This document shows, one piece after another, positions 44,597 to 52,552 of a stretch of 64,000 nucleotides of DNA. The notes below the pieces were generated by a model. That model ran no database searches, was not told where the DNA came from, and worked only from the letters and a program-made list of their open reading frames with translations. Position 1 is the stretch's first letter; each line of letters starts with the position of its first letter. The translations under genes and the position numbers were made by a program. The DNA is taken from contig NZ_QLLY01000013.1 of the NCBI RefSeq assembly GCF_003259365.1, positions 182,812 to 246,811 on the forward strand. Reading direction: 5' to 3'. The stretch is from Streptomyces sp. PsTaAH-137 (GTDB taxonomy: Bacteria; Actinomycetota; Actinomycetes; Streptomycetales; Streptomycetaceae).

Positions 44597-45498
44597 GCGA
44601 GGGGTCCTTCCGGGTTGCCGGCCATGTGACAGCGGATCTCCTTCGACGGCGGCCCGGCCGTGCCCCACAGGTCGGACAGCTCGGGCACCCGCCGCCACAC
44701 CTTGGCGATCCACCGGTCCTCGACGACCTGCGCGACCTCGGAGGTGTACTCGCAGACCAGGCCGGTCGGATCGGTGAAGTAGGAGAAGGTGTTGTTGCCG
44801 GGGCCGTGCCGGCCCGGACCCCACTGCGGGACGATCCCGTGGTGGCGCAGGCGGCCCAGGCCGCGCATGAAGTGGTCGACCGAACTCATCTCGTACGCCA
44901 CGTGGTTGAGGGAGACCCACTCGGCCTGGTTGAACGCGATGCAGTGGTGGTCGGCGTTGCAGCGCAGGAACGCCATCTGGTGCTCGGACCAGTCGGAGAC
45001 GCGCAGGCCGAGCACGTCGCGGTAGAAGGCGACGGCCGCGTCGATGTCCGGGGTGTTGAGGACGGTGTGGGTGACGCCGACCGGGATCGCGGCGTCCCGG
45101 CCGCGCGGGGCGACCGCCCAGGTGTCGGCGGACAGCTCGACGAGCCGGCCCTCGTGGTCGTGGAAGCGCAGGCCGTAGCCGCCGCCGACCTGGTCGAGCG
45201 GGCCCGGGCCCGCGACGGGCTTGATGCCGCGCGCTTCGAGCCGCCGGGCCGCCTCGTCGATCTCGGCGGGGGTGGCGACGGCGAACACGAGGCGGCCGAG
45301 GCCGGTGCGCTCGGAGCGGGTCAGCTGGAGGGCGTGGTGCTCCTCGCCGGTGCCGCGCAGCCAGCTCGCGTCCTGCTCGGACTCGACGACCTCCAGGCCC
45401 CACGCGTCCTCGTAGAAGTCGGTGGCCTCGGTGAAGGAGGGGGTGAGCAGTTCGACGGAGCGCAGGGCGCGCAGCCGGGCGATCGGGGGGTGGGACAT
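44593..45498 (-). CDS. Type I extradiol dioxygenase, VOC superfamily
   Basis: This 301-residue protein has two VOC domains, as in 2,3-dihydroxybiphenyl and catechol 2,3-dioxygenases. The iron ligands are visible in the second domain: His in GVTHTVLNTPD, His in SLNHVAYEM and Glu in VCEYTSEV. It should cleave a catechol-type ring next to the hydroxyls, giving a yellow semialdehyde or ketone product (family knowledge). GGAG is six bases before ATG 45498; the ATG at 45519 has no ribosome site. It overlaps the aspartate-dehydrogenase-like gene by four bases. Confidence 0.9.
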   Translation of the reverse strand: MSHPPIARLRALRSVELLTPSFTEATDFYEDAWGLEVVESEQDASWLRGTGEEHHALQLTRSERTGLGRLVFAVATPAEIDEAARRLEARGIKPVAGPGPLDQVGGGYGLRFHDHEGRLVELSADTWAVAPRGRDAAIPVGVTHTVLNTPDIDAAVAFYRDVLGLRVSDWSEHQMAFLRCNADHHCIAFNQAEWVSLNHVAYEMSSVDHFMRGLGRLRHHGIVPQWGPGRHGPGNNTFSYFTDPTGLVCEYTSEVAQVVEDRWIAKVWRRVPELSDLWGTAGPPSKEIRCHMAGNPEGPLA

Positions 45499-45521
45499 CG
45501 GGTACTCCGTTGCAGACATGG

Positions 45522-47006
45522 TCAGTTGGCCCAGGGCAGAGGCGCGTCGGAGGTGCCCCAGTACAGGGATTTCTGGCGCTGGTAGGCGCGGATGGCGTCC
45601 CGGCCCTTCTCCGTGCCGAGCCCGCTGTCCTTCATCCCGCTGAACGGGGTGGACGCGCTGAACTGCTTGTACGTGTTGATCCAGACGGTGCCCGCGTCGA
45701 TCCGGCGGGCCAGGCGCCAGGCGGCCCGGTGGTCGCGGGTCCAGATGCCGCAGGCGAGCCCGTACACGGAGTCGTTGGCCTGCTCGACCAGGTCGTCCTC
45801 GTCGTCGTAGGGCAGCACCACAAGGACCGGACCGAAGATCTCCTCCTGGCAGGTGCGCGCCGAGTTGGGCAGTCCGGCCAGGACGGTCGGCAGGTAGTAG
45901 GCGCCGTCGGCGTACTCGGGCCCGTCGGGCGCGGCGCCGCCGCACAGCACCTCGGCGCCCTCGGAGCGGGCCAGGTCCACGTACGCGGCGACCGCGTCCC
46001 GGTGCCTGTGGTGGACGAGCGGCCCGACCTGGGTGCCCGGCGCGGTGCCGGGACCGACCCGCAGCTTCCGCACCCGGGCGACGAGTTCGGTGACGAACGC
46101 GTCGTGGATCTCCCGGGCCACGAAGAGCCGTGAACCGGCGATGCACGACTGCCCGCTGGACGAGAAGATCCCGAACATCACGCCCGCGAGGGCCTGTTCG
46201 ACGTCGGCGTCGGCCCGCACGATCGTCGGCGACTTGCCGCCCAGTTCGAGGGAGGCGGGAATCAGCTTCTGAGCGGCGATCCCGGCGATGGAACGGCCGG
46301 TCTCCGTGCCGCCCGTGAACCCGATCCGGCCGACCAGCGGATGCCGCACCACCGCGTCACCGACCACCCGGCCGCTGCCGGGGAGTACCGACAACAGGGC
46401 TGTGGGCAGGCCGAGTTCGTCGAGCGCGCGGGTGATGATGCGGCCGAGGGCTAGGGAGACGAGCGGGGTCCACGCGGCCGGCTTCAGCAGGATCGCGTTG
46501 CCCGCCGCGAGCGCCGGGGCGATCTTCTGCGCGTCGCTCGCGACCGGCGAGTTCCAGGGGTTGATGGCGCCGACGACCCCGATCGGCTCGTGCACGCTCA
46601 TGGTGACGTAGGCGCCGCGCGCCGGGGTGAGGGCGTCCTCGGCGGTCTCCAGCGCGGCCGCCAGGTACCGGAACGTACCGGCGGCGCTGAGCGCGAGGGC
46701 CTTCGTCTCGGTGAGCGTCTTGCCGGTGTCGGCGGTCTGGGTCGCGGCCAGCTCGTCGGCCGCCTCCTCCGTCAACTCCGCAATGCGGTACAGGAGTCGG
46801 GCCCGCTGGTGGGGGAGCAGGTCCCGCCAGGCCGGGTCGGCCACGGCCCGCGCCGCCGCCCGGGCCGCCTCGTCGACCTCGTCGGCCGAAGCGGAGTGCA
46901 CCGTGGCGAGCACCGCGCCGGTGGCCGGGTCGACCGTCTCGACGGGCTCGCCGCCGCCGCGTCGCCACCGGCCCGCGACGAGGATCTCGGTCAGGGGGTG
47001 GGGCAC
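45522..47006 (-). CDS. Aldehyde dehydrogenase, first gene of the catabolic operon
   Basis: This 494-residue NAD(P)-dependent aldehyde dehydrogenase has the catalytic Glu in SLELGGKSP and Cys in SSGQSCIAGSR; cofactor strands include GFTGGTETG. Homologues in meta-cleavage pathways oxidise 2-hydroxymuconic or aminomuconic semialdehyde. The GTG start follows GGAGG by seven bases. It is promoter-proximal in a 12-gene minus-strand unit and is preceded by a well-formed promoter overlapping a palindrome. Confidence 0.93.
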   Translation of the reverse strand: MPHPLTEILVAGRWRRGGGEPVETVDPATGAVLATVHSASADEVDEAARAAARAVADPAWRDLLPHQRARLLYRIAELTEEAADELAATQTADTGKTLTETKALALSAAGTFRYLAAALETAEDALTPARGAYVTMSVHEPIGVVGAINPWNSPVASDAQKIAPALAAGNAILLKPAAWTPLVSLALGRIITRALDELGLPTALLSVLPGSGRVVGDAVVRHPLVGRIGFTGGTETGRSIAGIAAQKLIPASLELGGKSPTIVRADADVEQALAGVMFGIFSSSGQSCIAGSRLFVAREIHDAFVTELVARVRKLRVGPGTAPGTQVGPLVHHRHRDAVAAYVDLARSEGAEVLCGGAAPDGPEYADGAYYLPTVLAGLPNSARTCQEEIFGPVLVVLPYDDEDDLVEQANDSVYGLACGIWTRDHRAAWRLARRIDAGTVWINTYKQFSASTPFSGMKDSGLGTEKGRDAIRAYQRQKSLYWGTSDAPLPWAN

Positions 47007-47067
47007 GGCGGTACCTCCAGAGTGGAGCAGGTGCGGGGGCGTCGAGCGGAATCGCTGAAGTGCTAGA

Positions 47068-47096
47068 AATCTAAGCGCTTAAATGATTATCCGCAA
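47068..47096 (-). promoter_or_regulatory. Promoter and operator of the catabolic operon
   Basis: On the minus strand TTGCGG (47091-47096), a 17-base spacer and TAGATT (47068-47073) form a good sigma-70-type promoter. The dyad ATCTAAGC/GCTTAAAT at 47069-47084 covers the -10 and half the spacer, which is where a repressor would act. The aldehyde dehydrogenase GTG is 62 bases downstream. Confidence 0.75.
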
Positions 47097-47184
47097 GACC
47101 CTTGATCGCGACACCTGTCGCCGATGGACTCCCCGCTGTGCAGCATCAGTTACGCGCAGGTGACGGTGGAGTCACTCTCTACAT

Positions 47185-47230
47185 GTCTAAGTGCCTAACC
47201 ATTGACCGCTTAGGTGTCGGCTCCTACTGT
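47185..47230 (+). promoter_or_regulatory. Divergent MFS promoter with the same operator motif
   Basis: TTGACC (47202-47207), 17 bases and TACTGT (47225-47230) form a plus-strand promoter. GTCTAAGTGCCTAACC (47185-47200), resembling the operon's ATCTAAGCGCTTAAAT, abuts the -35. A reverse half-site, CCGCTTAGG, lies at 47207-47215 within the spacer. Shared sites imply joint control of uptake and catabolism. Confidence 0.72.
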
Positions 47231-47275
47231 CTGCGGGACTCCCCTGTCTCGCGTGTTTCGCGGAAGGACCCCTCT

Positions 47276-48640
47276 ATGACGACTGTGGCCGGTACACAGG
47301 GCCTCGGCTCGATCGCGGCCAGGCTCGAACGGCTGCCGCACTCCCGCTGGCACGTCAAGGTCCGGTTCCTGATCGGCGCCGTGACGTTCTTCGAGGCCTT
47401 CGACCAGCTCCTGGCCGCCTCCGCCCTGCCCGTCCTGACCAAGGACTGGAACCTCTCGACGGGGCAGGCGACCTTCGCGGTCACCGCCGGCTCCATCGGC
47501 ATGCTGCTGGGCGCGCTGGTCGCGGGCTGGCTCGGTGACCGGATCGGCCGGGTGCGGACCGTCGCGCTCGGCGTGGGGATCACCGGCGTCGCCAGCCTCG
47601 CCGTCGCGCTGGCGAACGGGATCGAACTGTTCTCTCTCTTCCGGTTCGTCCAGGGTCTCGGCATCGGCGGCGTCGTCCCGGTCGCGGCCACCTACATCAA
47701 CGAGATCTCCCGCTCCGACAAGCGCGGCCGCTTCGTCCTGCTCTACGAGATGATCTTCCCGGCCGGGCTCGCGGCGGCCAGCCTCGTCGCCGTGTGGGTG
47801 GTGCCGAACCTCGGCTGGCGCGCGATGTTCGTGCTCGGCGCGCTGCCCGTCCTGGTCGCGGTGCTGCTGCCCCGGCAGGTCGCCGAGTCGCCCCGCTGGC
47901 TGCTGTCGCAGGGCCGGGTCGAGGAGGCCGAGCAGGTCATCGCCCGGATCGAGGCCGAGGTCGAGAAGGGGGTCGGCGAGCCGCTGCCCAAGCCGGCGGA
48001 CACACCCCCGGAGGAAGTGACGCGGGGCCGTCTGCGCGATCTGTTCACCGGCCGCTATCTGCGCCGCACCGCCGTGCTGTCGGGGCTGTGGTTCGTCGCG
48101 TACTACGTCAACCACGGCATCTCGACCTGGCTGCCGTCGCTGTACACGAAGAACTTCGGCCTGGACCTGACCACGGCGCTCGTCTACACACTCCTGAGCA
48201 ACATCACGGGGCTGGTCGGCACGTTCGTCGTCGCGCTCGTCATCGACCGGGTCGGCCGACGCCCCGCCCTGGTCGCGGCCCTCGGCGGCACCGCGCTCGC
48301 GCTCGGCATCCTCGCCCTCACCGGGGTCACCTCCGGGCTCCAGGTCGCGGTGTTCGCCTCGTGCACGACGTTCTTCGTCTACGCGATCAACGCGGGCCTC
48401 TACCTCTACTCGCCGGAGCTCTACCCGACCTCCAACCGGGCCAGGGGCGCGGCGTTCGGCGGCCTGTGGAACCGGCTCGGGGTGATCCTCGGCCCCGTCA
48501 CGGTCGGCGCGATCCTCGGCGCGGGCGGCAGCCTCGGCCTCGTCTTCGCCCAGCTGGCCGGGGTGGCCGTGGTCGGCGCGGTGATCGCGCTGTTCGCCGT
48601 GGAGACGAAGGGGAAGACGCTGGAGGAGCTGAACGCGTAA
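47276..48640 (+). CDS. MFS transporter, aromatic acid/sugar porter-like
   Basis: This 454-residue, 12-helix carrier has GWLGDRIGRVRT between helices 2 and 3, RFVQGLGIGGVVPVAATYINE in helix 4, a central cytosolic loop, and a repeat of the loop motif as VIDRVGRRPAL. It ends in VETKGKTLEELNA, a typical MFS porter tail. ATG 47276 follows GGAAGGA by eight bases. It is divergent from the catabolic operon with shared operators, so it probably imports the island's substrate (inference). It is the second MFS carrier of the island. Confidence 0.92.
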   Translation: MTTVAGTQGLGSIAARLERLPHSRWHVKVRFLIGAVTFFEAFDQLLAASALPVLTKDWNLSTGQATFAVTAGSIGMLLGALVAGWLGDRIGRVRTVALGVGITGVASLAVALANGIELFSLFRFVQGLGIGGVVPVAATYINEISRSDKRGRFVLLYEMIFPAGLAAASLVAVWVVPNLGWRAMFVLGALPVLVAVLLPRQVAESPRWLLSQGRVEEAEQVIARIEAEVEKGVGEPLPKPADTPPEEVTRGRLRDLFTGRYLRRTAVLSGLWFVAYYVNHGISTWLPSLYTKNFGLDLTTALVYTLLSNITGLVGTFVVALVIDRVGRRPALVAALGGTALALGILALTGVTSGLQVAVFASCTTFFVYAINAGLYLYSPELYPTSNRARGAAFGGLWNRLGVILGPVTVGAILGAGGSLGLVFAQLAGVAVVGAVIALFAVETKGKTLEELNA

Positions 48641-48653
48641 GCGGGCCCTGCGC

Positions 48654-48685
48654 GGCGCCGGATCCCTGTGCGGGGGACCGGCGCC
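48654..48685. terminator. Terminator between MFS and regulator genes
   Basis: GGCGCCGG-A-TCCC (48654-48666) pairs with GGGA-CCGGCGCC (48674-48685) with one bulged base. It lies between the convergent transporter and the TetR-MarR gene. Confidence 0.75.
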
Positions 48686-48694
48686 GTCGTGCTG

Positions 48695-49825
48695 TCACTC
48701 CGGGGCGGCGTCGGCCAGGGTGCGGTCCAGCGCGCCGAGCAGGACGTCGAGGCGGCGGCGCTCGTCGGGGCGCAGCCGGTCGAGGAGTTCCCGCTCACCG
48801 GCCCGGCGCTCCCCGGCCACCCGGTCCACCAGGTCACGGCCCGTCGCGGTCAGCCGCAGCCGCACCACGCGCCGGTCGCGGTCGTCGCGCTCGCGCTCGA
48901 TGAGCCCGGCCGCGGCCAGCCGGTCGGCGTGCTGGGTCATCCCGCCGGCCCGGACCGCTCCGGCCGCCGCGAGTTCGCTCATGGTGCGCCGGTAGGGGGC
49001 GCCCGCGCGGCGCAGCTCGGCGAGCACGTCGAACGCGGCGAGCCCGATCCCGTGCCGCTTGACGACCCGGCCGATCAGGGCGCGGTAGCGGGCGGCGCAG
49101 TCGGTGAGGGTGGCGAAGACCCGGGTGTCGGCGTCGGTCGCGGGCGCGTGGTCCGCCGGGGGCGCATGGTCCGCCGGGGTCGCGGGGCCCGGTGCGGGCG
49201 TCGGGGCCTGTGGGTCGCCGACCGCCGCCGCGAGCACCGCCGTGAGCAGCGGCTCCAGCTCGGCCGTCGGCACCGAGCGGGCCGGCTCGTGGGCGAAGAG
49301 GTAGCGCTCCATGATGACGCCGAACAGGATGCTGCGGATGAGCCCGATCCTGGCCCGCGCCTCGGACGAGTCGCCGAGCACGCCGGTGAGCGGTCCGGTC
49401 ACCAGGCGTTCGAGCAGTTCGGCCAACTGCCCGGCGCTGGGCGGGTGGTTGAGGGCCGAGCGGATCAGCGCGGCGAGCGGGTCCTGTGCCGAGAGGTGGT
49501 CCCAGCGCTCCAGGTAGGAGTGGGCGAGGGCATGCGGCAGCCCGGCCGGATCGTTGCCCGCCTCGTCGAGCAGCCGGGCCGTGACACCGGTGCCCTCGCC
49601 GACGACGGCGCGGAAGAGTCCGTCCTTGGAGCCGAAGTAGGCCATCACGAGCCCCGGCGTCACCCCGGACTCGGCGGCGATGGCCCGGATGCCGACCCCT
49701 TGGTAGCCGTGGGCCGCGAACAGTCTGCGGGCCGCCGCGAGCACGGCCCGCCGATTCCCCTCGGGGTCGTGGGAGCGGCCGCGCCGCCGCTCGTTCTCCG
49801 GGGGTCTCTCCTGCTCTGCGTCCAC
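48695..49825 (-). CDS. TetR-MarR fusion transcriptional regulator
   Basis: This 376-residue protein joins two regulators. Residues 25-205 are a TetR protein: the HTH contains AAESGVTPGLVMAYFGSKDGLF, read around positions 50-70, followed by a helical ligand domain. A Pro/Ala linker (about 206-234) is encoded by an 18-bp tandem repeat at 49144-49179. Residues 236-376 are a complete MarR domain with RHGIGLAAFDVLAELRR, the recognition region, and the wing ERERDDRDRRVVRLRL. The reading frame is continuous with no sign of a frameshift. The GTG start has no ribosome site, but a TACTGT -10 lies six bases upstream, so the mRNA may be leaderless. It is probably autoregulated through the palindrome at 49866-49879. 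Confidence 0.87.
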   Translation of the reverse strand: MDAEQERPPENERRRGRSHDPEGNRRAVLAAARRLFAAHGYQGVGIRAIAAESGVTPGLVMAYFGSKDGLFRAVVGEGTGVTARLLDEAGNDPAGLPHALAHSYLERWDHLSAQDPLAALIRSALNHPPSAGQLAELLERLVTGPLTGVLGDSSEARARIGLIRSILFGVIMERYLFAHEPARSVPTAELEPLLTAVLAAAVGDPQAPTPAPGPATPADHAPPADHAPATDADTRVFATLTDCAARYRALIGRVVKRHGIGLAAFDVLAELRRAGAPYRRTMSELAAAGAVRAGGMTQHADRLAAAGLIERERDDRDRRVVRLRLTATGRDLVDRVAGERRAGERELLDRLRPDERRRLDVLLGALDRTLADAAPE

Positions 49826-49831
49826 GTCGCC

Positions 49832-49837
49832 ACAGTA
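49832..49837 (-). promoter_or_regulatory. -10 element for a likely leaderless mRNA
   Basis: TACTGT on the minus strand ends six bases before the GTG of the TetR-MarR gene. That places the transcription start at or next to the start codon, which would explain the absence of a ribosome site. Confidence 0.5.
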
Positions 49838-49862
49838 GACGAAGCGTTCAGGGTGGCGCGAT

Positions 49863-51023
49863 TTATGAACGTACGTTCAAAAGGTGCGCCTCGGCCGCCT
49901 CTTCAGAACAGGTGTTCAAAAGTGGGTGCGGGGCGTGCACCGGCCCTGCCAGCTCGCCCAGCGGGCGCCCGCTGCCGCCCCGGCGCGCGGCGACGATCTC
50001 CGCCGCGATCGAGACGGCCGTCTCCTCGGGGCCGCGCCCGCCGAGGTCGAGGCCGATGGGGGAGCGCAGCCGGGCCAGCGCCGCCGCGTCGAGCCCGGCC
50101 GCCCGCAGCCGGGCGAGCCGGTCCTCGTGGGTGCGCCGGCTGCCCATGGCCCCGATGTATCCGGCGGGCCCGCGCAGCGCGATCTCCAGGACGGGCACGT
50201 CGAAGCGCGTGTCGTGGGTGAGGACGCAGATCGCGGTGGACGCGTCGACCAGGTCCTCGTGCGCGCGCAGCCAGCGGTCCGGCCGGTCCACGACGACCTC
50301 GGCGGCCTCCGGGAAGCGCGCGGGTGTCGCGAACGCGGGCCGCGCGTCGCACACCGTCGCCCGGTACCCGAGCAGGGCGCCGATCCGCACCAGCGGGCGC
50401 GCGAAGTCGACGGCGCCGAAGACGAGCAGCCGGGGCGGCGCCCCGAAGGACCGTACGAACAACTCCCGTTCTGGGGCGCAGTCGGGGCCCGGAGCGGCCT
50501 CGCCGATCCGTACGATCCCGCTCTCGCCGCGTGCGAGGAGCCCTGTGGCGGCGTCCCGCGCGGCCCGGTCCAGGCGGGGGTCGCCGAGCGATCCCGACGC
50601 TCCCGCGGCGCCGACCGCGAGGCCCGCGCCGTCCCCGTCGAGCGGCGTCACGAGCGCCACCGGGACCCGGGCCGCGACGTCCGCCGCCACCCGCCCGAGC
50701 GGGCTGTCCGCGGTCACCTCGCGCACCGCGACCTCGATGGTCCCGCCGCAGGTCAGGCCCACCGCGAAGGGATCGTCGGCGCTCACTCCGTACGTCTCGC
50801 GGGCGGGCCCGGCGCCGGCCAGCACCTCCTCGGCGACCGCGCACACCGTCGCCTCCACGCACCCGCCGGAGACGCTGCCGACGACCCGGCCGTCGGCGGT
50901 GACCAGCATCGACGTGCCCACCGGATGCGGGGCCGAGCCCACGGTGCGGACCACCGTGGCCATCGCGAAGCGGACCCCGTCGGCCTGCCATGCGGCGGCC
51001 TGGTCGAGCACATCACGCGTCAC
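49863..51023 (-). CDS. XdhC/CoxF family molybdenum-hydroxylase maturation protein
   Basis: XdhC proteins bind molybdenum cofactor and insert its sulfurated form into xanthine-dehydrogenase-type enzymes. This 386-residue member begins with GTG (TRDVLDQAAAWQADG), has the N-terminal SVSGGCVEATV segment, and a C-terminal Rossmann-like domain with YIGAMGSRRTHEDRLARL. GAAAGG lies seven bases before GTG 51023. It is divergent from the three-subunit molybdenum hydroxylase genes, its presumed client. Confidence 0.92.
   Translation of the reverse strand: MTRDVLDQAAAWQADGVRFAMATVVRTVGSAPHPVGTSMLVTADGRVVGSVSGGCVEATVCAVAEEVLAGAGPARETYGVSADDPFAVGLTCGGTIEVAVREVTADSPLGRVAADVAARVPVALVTPLDGDGAGLAVGAAGASGSLGDPRLDRAARDAATGLLARGESGIVRIGEAAPGPDCAPERELFVRSFGAPPRLLVFGAVDFARPLVRIGALLGYRATVCDARPAFATPARFPEAAEVVVDRPDRWLRAHEDLVDASTAICVLTHDTRFDVPVLEIALRGPAGYIGAMGSRRTHEDRLARLRAAGLDAAALARLRSPIGLDLGGRGPEETAVSIAAEIVAARRGGSGRPLGELAGPVHAPHPLLNTCSEEAAEAHLLNVRS
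49866..49879. promoter_or_regulatory. TetR-type palindromic operator
   Basis: TGAACGTACGTTCA is a perfect 14-base palindrome 41 bases upstream of the TetR-MarR start, just past the XdhC stop. This GAACG-type dyad is typical of TetR-family operators, and autorepression is likely. Confidence 0.7.
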
Positions 51024-51091
51024 GTCAGAACCTTTCTCGGCAACCTTTCTCCGCAGACTCTTGCCAAGAAGATAGTTCAGTGTCAATCATT

Positions 51092-51110
51092 TCAGCTATT
51101 AGATACCTGA
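51092..51110. promoter_or_regulatory. Imperfect dyad in the XdhC/hydroxylase divergent promoter
   Basis: TCAG-C-TAT-TAG-...-ATA-C-CTGA is a 19-base near-palindrome in an AT-rich stretch of the 106-base gap. On the minus strand a TTGACA lies at 51081-51086. It is a plausible shared operator for the XdhC and hydroxylase genes. Confidence 0.5.
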
Positions 51111-51129
51111 GAGGCGAGGTGGCAGACGC

Positions 51130-51990
51130 TTGAAACCGACACCCTTCGACTACAGCGCGCCCCGCACCGTCCCGGAGGCGCTCGCCCTGCTCGCCGACGA
51201 GGACCGCGACCCCAAGGTGGTGGCCGGCGGCCAGTCGCTGATCCCCATGCTGGGCATGCGGCTCGCCCGCCCCGGCCTGCTCGTCGACATCACCCGCATC
51301 CCCGGCCTCGACGAGATCTCCGTGGACGCGTCCGGCGCCCTGCACATCGGCGCGGCCGTCCGCCAGGCCCGCGCCGCCGCCGACCCCGCCGTCCGCACCG
51401 GCTGGCCGCTGCTCGCCGCCGCGATCGGTCACATCGGACACCCGCAGATCCGCGCCCGGGGCACCGTGTGCGGCAGCCTCGTCCACCACGACCCGGCCGC
51501 CGAACTCCCCACCGCCGCCCTCGCCTCCGACGCCCGCTTCGTGATCGCGGGCCCGGCCGGAACACGGACCGTCGCCGCCGCGGACTTCTTCGTCGCCACC
51601 TTCCAGACCGCCGTCGAACCGGACGAACTGCTCACCGAGGTCGTCCTGCCGCCGCAGCCGACCGGCTGGGCGTTCGAGGAACTCGCCCGTAGACACGGGG
51701 ACTTCGCCACGGTCGGCGTCGCCGTCCTGCTGTCCCGGGCCGAGGAGCGGGTGAGCGACGCCCGCGCCGTCTTCTGCGGCGTCGGCCCCGTCCCCGTCCG
51801 GCTGCCCGCCGTCGAGGAGGCGCTGACCGGCACCGACGCCGGACCGGCCGCCCTCGCCGCCGCCCGGGAAGCCGCCCTCGCCCGCCTCGACCCCTCCGAC
51901 GACGTCCACGCCACCGCCGCCTACCGCCGCGAGGCCGCCGCCCACCTCCTCGGCCGCGCCTGCACCACCGCATGGGAGCGCACCCGATGA
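51130..51990 (+). CDS. Molybdenum hydroxylase FAD subunit, CoxM-like
   Basis: This is the medium subunit of a xanthine-dehydrogenase-family enzyme, 286 residues. The FAD motif KVVAGGQSLIPMLGMRLARP is at 29-48 (written here at 20 residues), and a second flavin contact is RARGTVCGSLVHHDPAAE. It starts with TTG after GAGGTGG. The stop overlaps the ATG of the iron-sulfur subunit by four bases. It passes electrons from the iron-sulfur centres to an acceptor. Confidence 0.93.
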   Translation: MKPTPFDYSAPRTVPEALALLADEDRDPKVVAGGQSLIPMLGMRLARPGLLVDITRIPGLDEISVDASGALHIGAAVRQARAAADPAVRTGWPLLAAAIGHIGHPQIRARGTVCGSLVHHDPAAELPTAALASDARFVIAGPAGTRTVAAADFFVATFQTAVEPDELLTEVVLPPQPTGWAFEELARRHGDFATVGVAVLLSRAEERVSDARAVFCGVGPVPVRLPAVEEALTGTDAGPAALAAAREAALARLDPSDDVHATAAYRREAAAHLLGRACTTAWERTR

Positions 51991-52547
51991 CCGAAGAGAC
52001 CACAGTGATCCCCGCACCCCGCCCCGCCCGGACCCCGCCGCTCGCCGAACCCTCCGGCTGGCACGGGATACGCCTCACCGTGAACGGCGCGCCCGTCACC
52101 GCACAGGTCGAATCCCGGCTGCTGCTCAGCGACTTCCTGCGCGACCGGCTCCGCCTCACCGGCACCCACGTCGGCTGCGAGCACGGCGTCTGCGGCGCCT
52201 GCACCGTCCTCGTCGACGGCACACCCGTCCGCTCCTGCCTCACCCTCGCCGTCCAGTGCGAGGGCGCCGACCTGCGCACCGTCGAGAGCCTGGCACCGGA
52301 CGACGCCCCGCTCACCCCCGTGCAGCGCGCCTTCCACGAGTGCCACGGCATGCAGTGCGGCTTCTGCACCCCCGGCTTCCTGATGACGGCCACCGCCCTG
52401 ACCGAACAGGACACACGCCCCGACGACACCGAGGTCGCCGACGCCCTCAGCGGCCACCTGTGCCGCTGCACCGGCTACCGCAACATCCGCCGCGCCCTGG
52501 GCCAGGCCCTCGACGAGACGTACGACGACACGAAGTGCGGGGAGTGA
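51987..52547 (+). CDS. Molybdenum hydroxylase [2Fe-2S] subunit, CoxS-like
   Basis: This small subunit of 186 residues carries two [2Fe-2S] centres. The plant-type ferredoxin cysteines are in GCEHGVCGACTVLVDG with a distal RSCLTLA. The second cluster is in MQCGFCTPGF and HLCRCTGYRN. About 25 extra residues precede the ferredoxin domain and are rich in Pro and Ala. It is coupled to the FAD subunit by an ATGA overlap. Confidence 0.95.
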   Translation: MTEETTVIPAPRPARTPPLAEPSGWHGIRLTVNGAPVTAQVESRLLLSDFLRDRLRLTGTHVGCEHGVCGACTVLVDGTPVRSCLTLAVQCEGADLRTVESLAPDDAPLTPVQRAFHECHGMQCGFCTPGFLMTATALTEQDTRPDDTEVADALSGHLCRCTGYRNIRRALGQALDETYDDTKCGE

Positions 52548-52552
52548 CCCTC

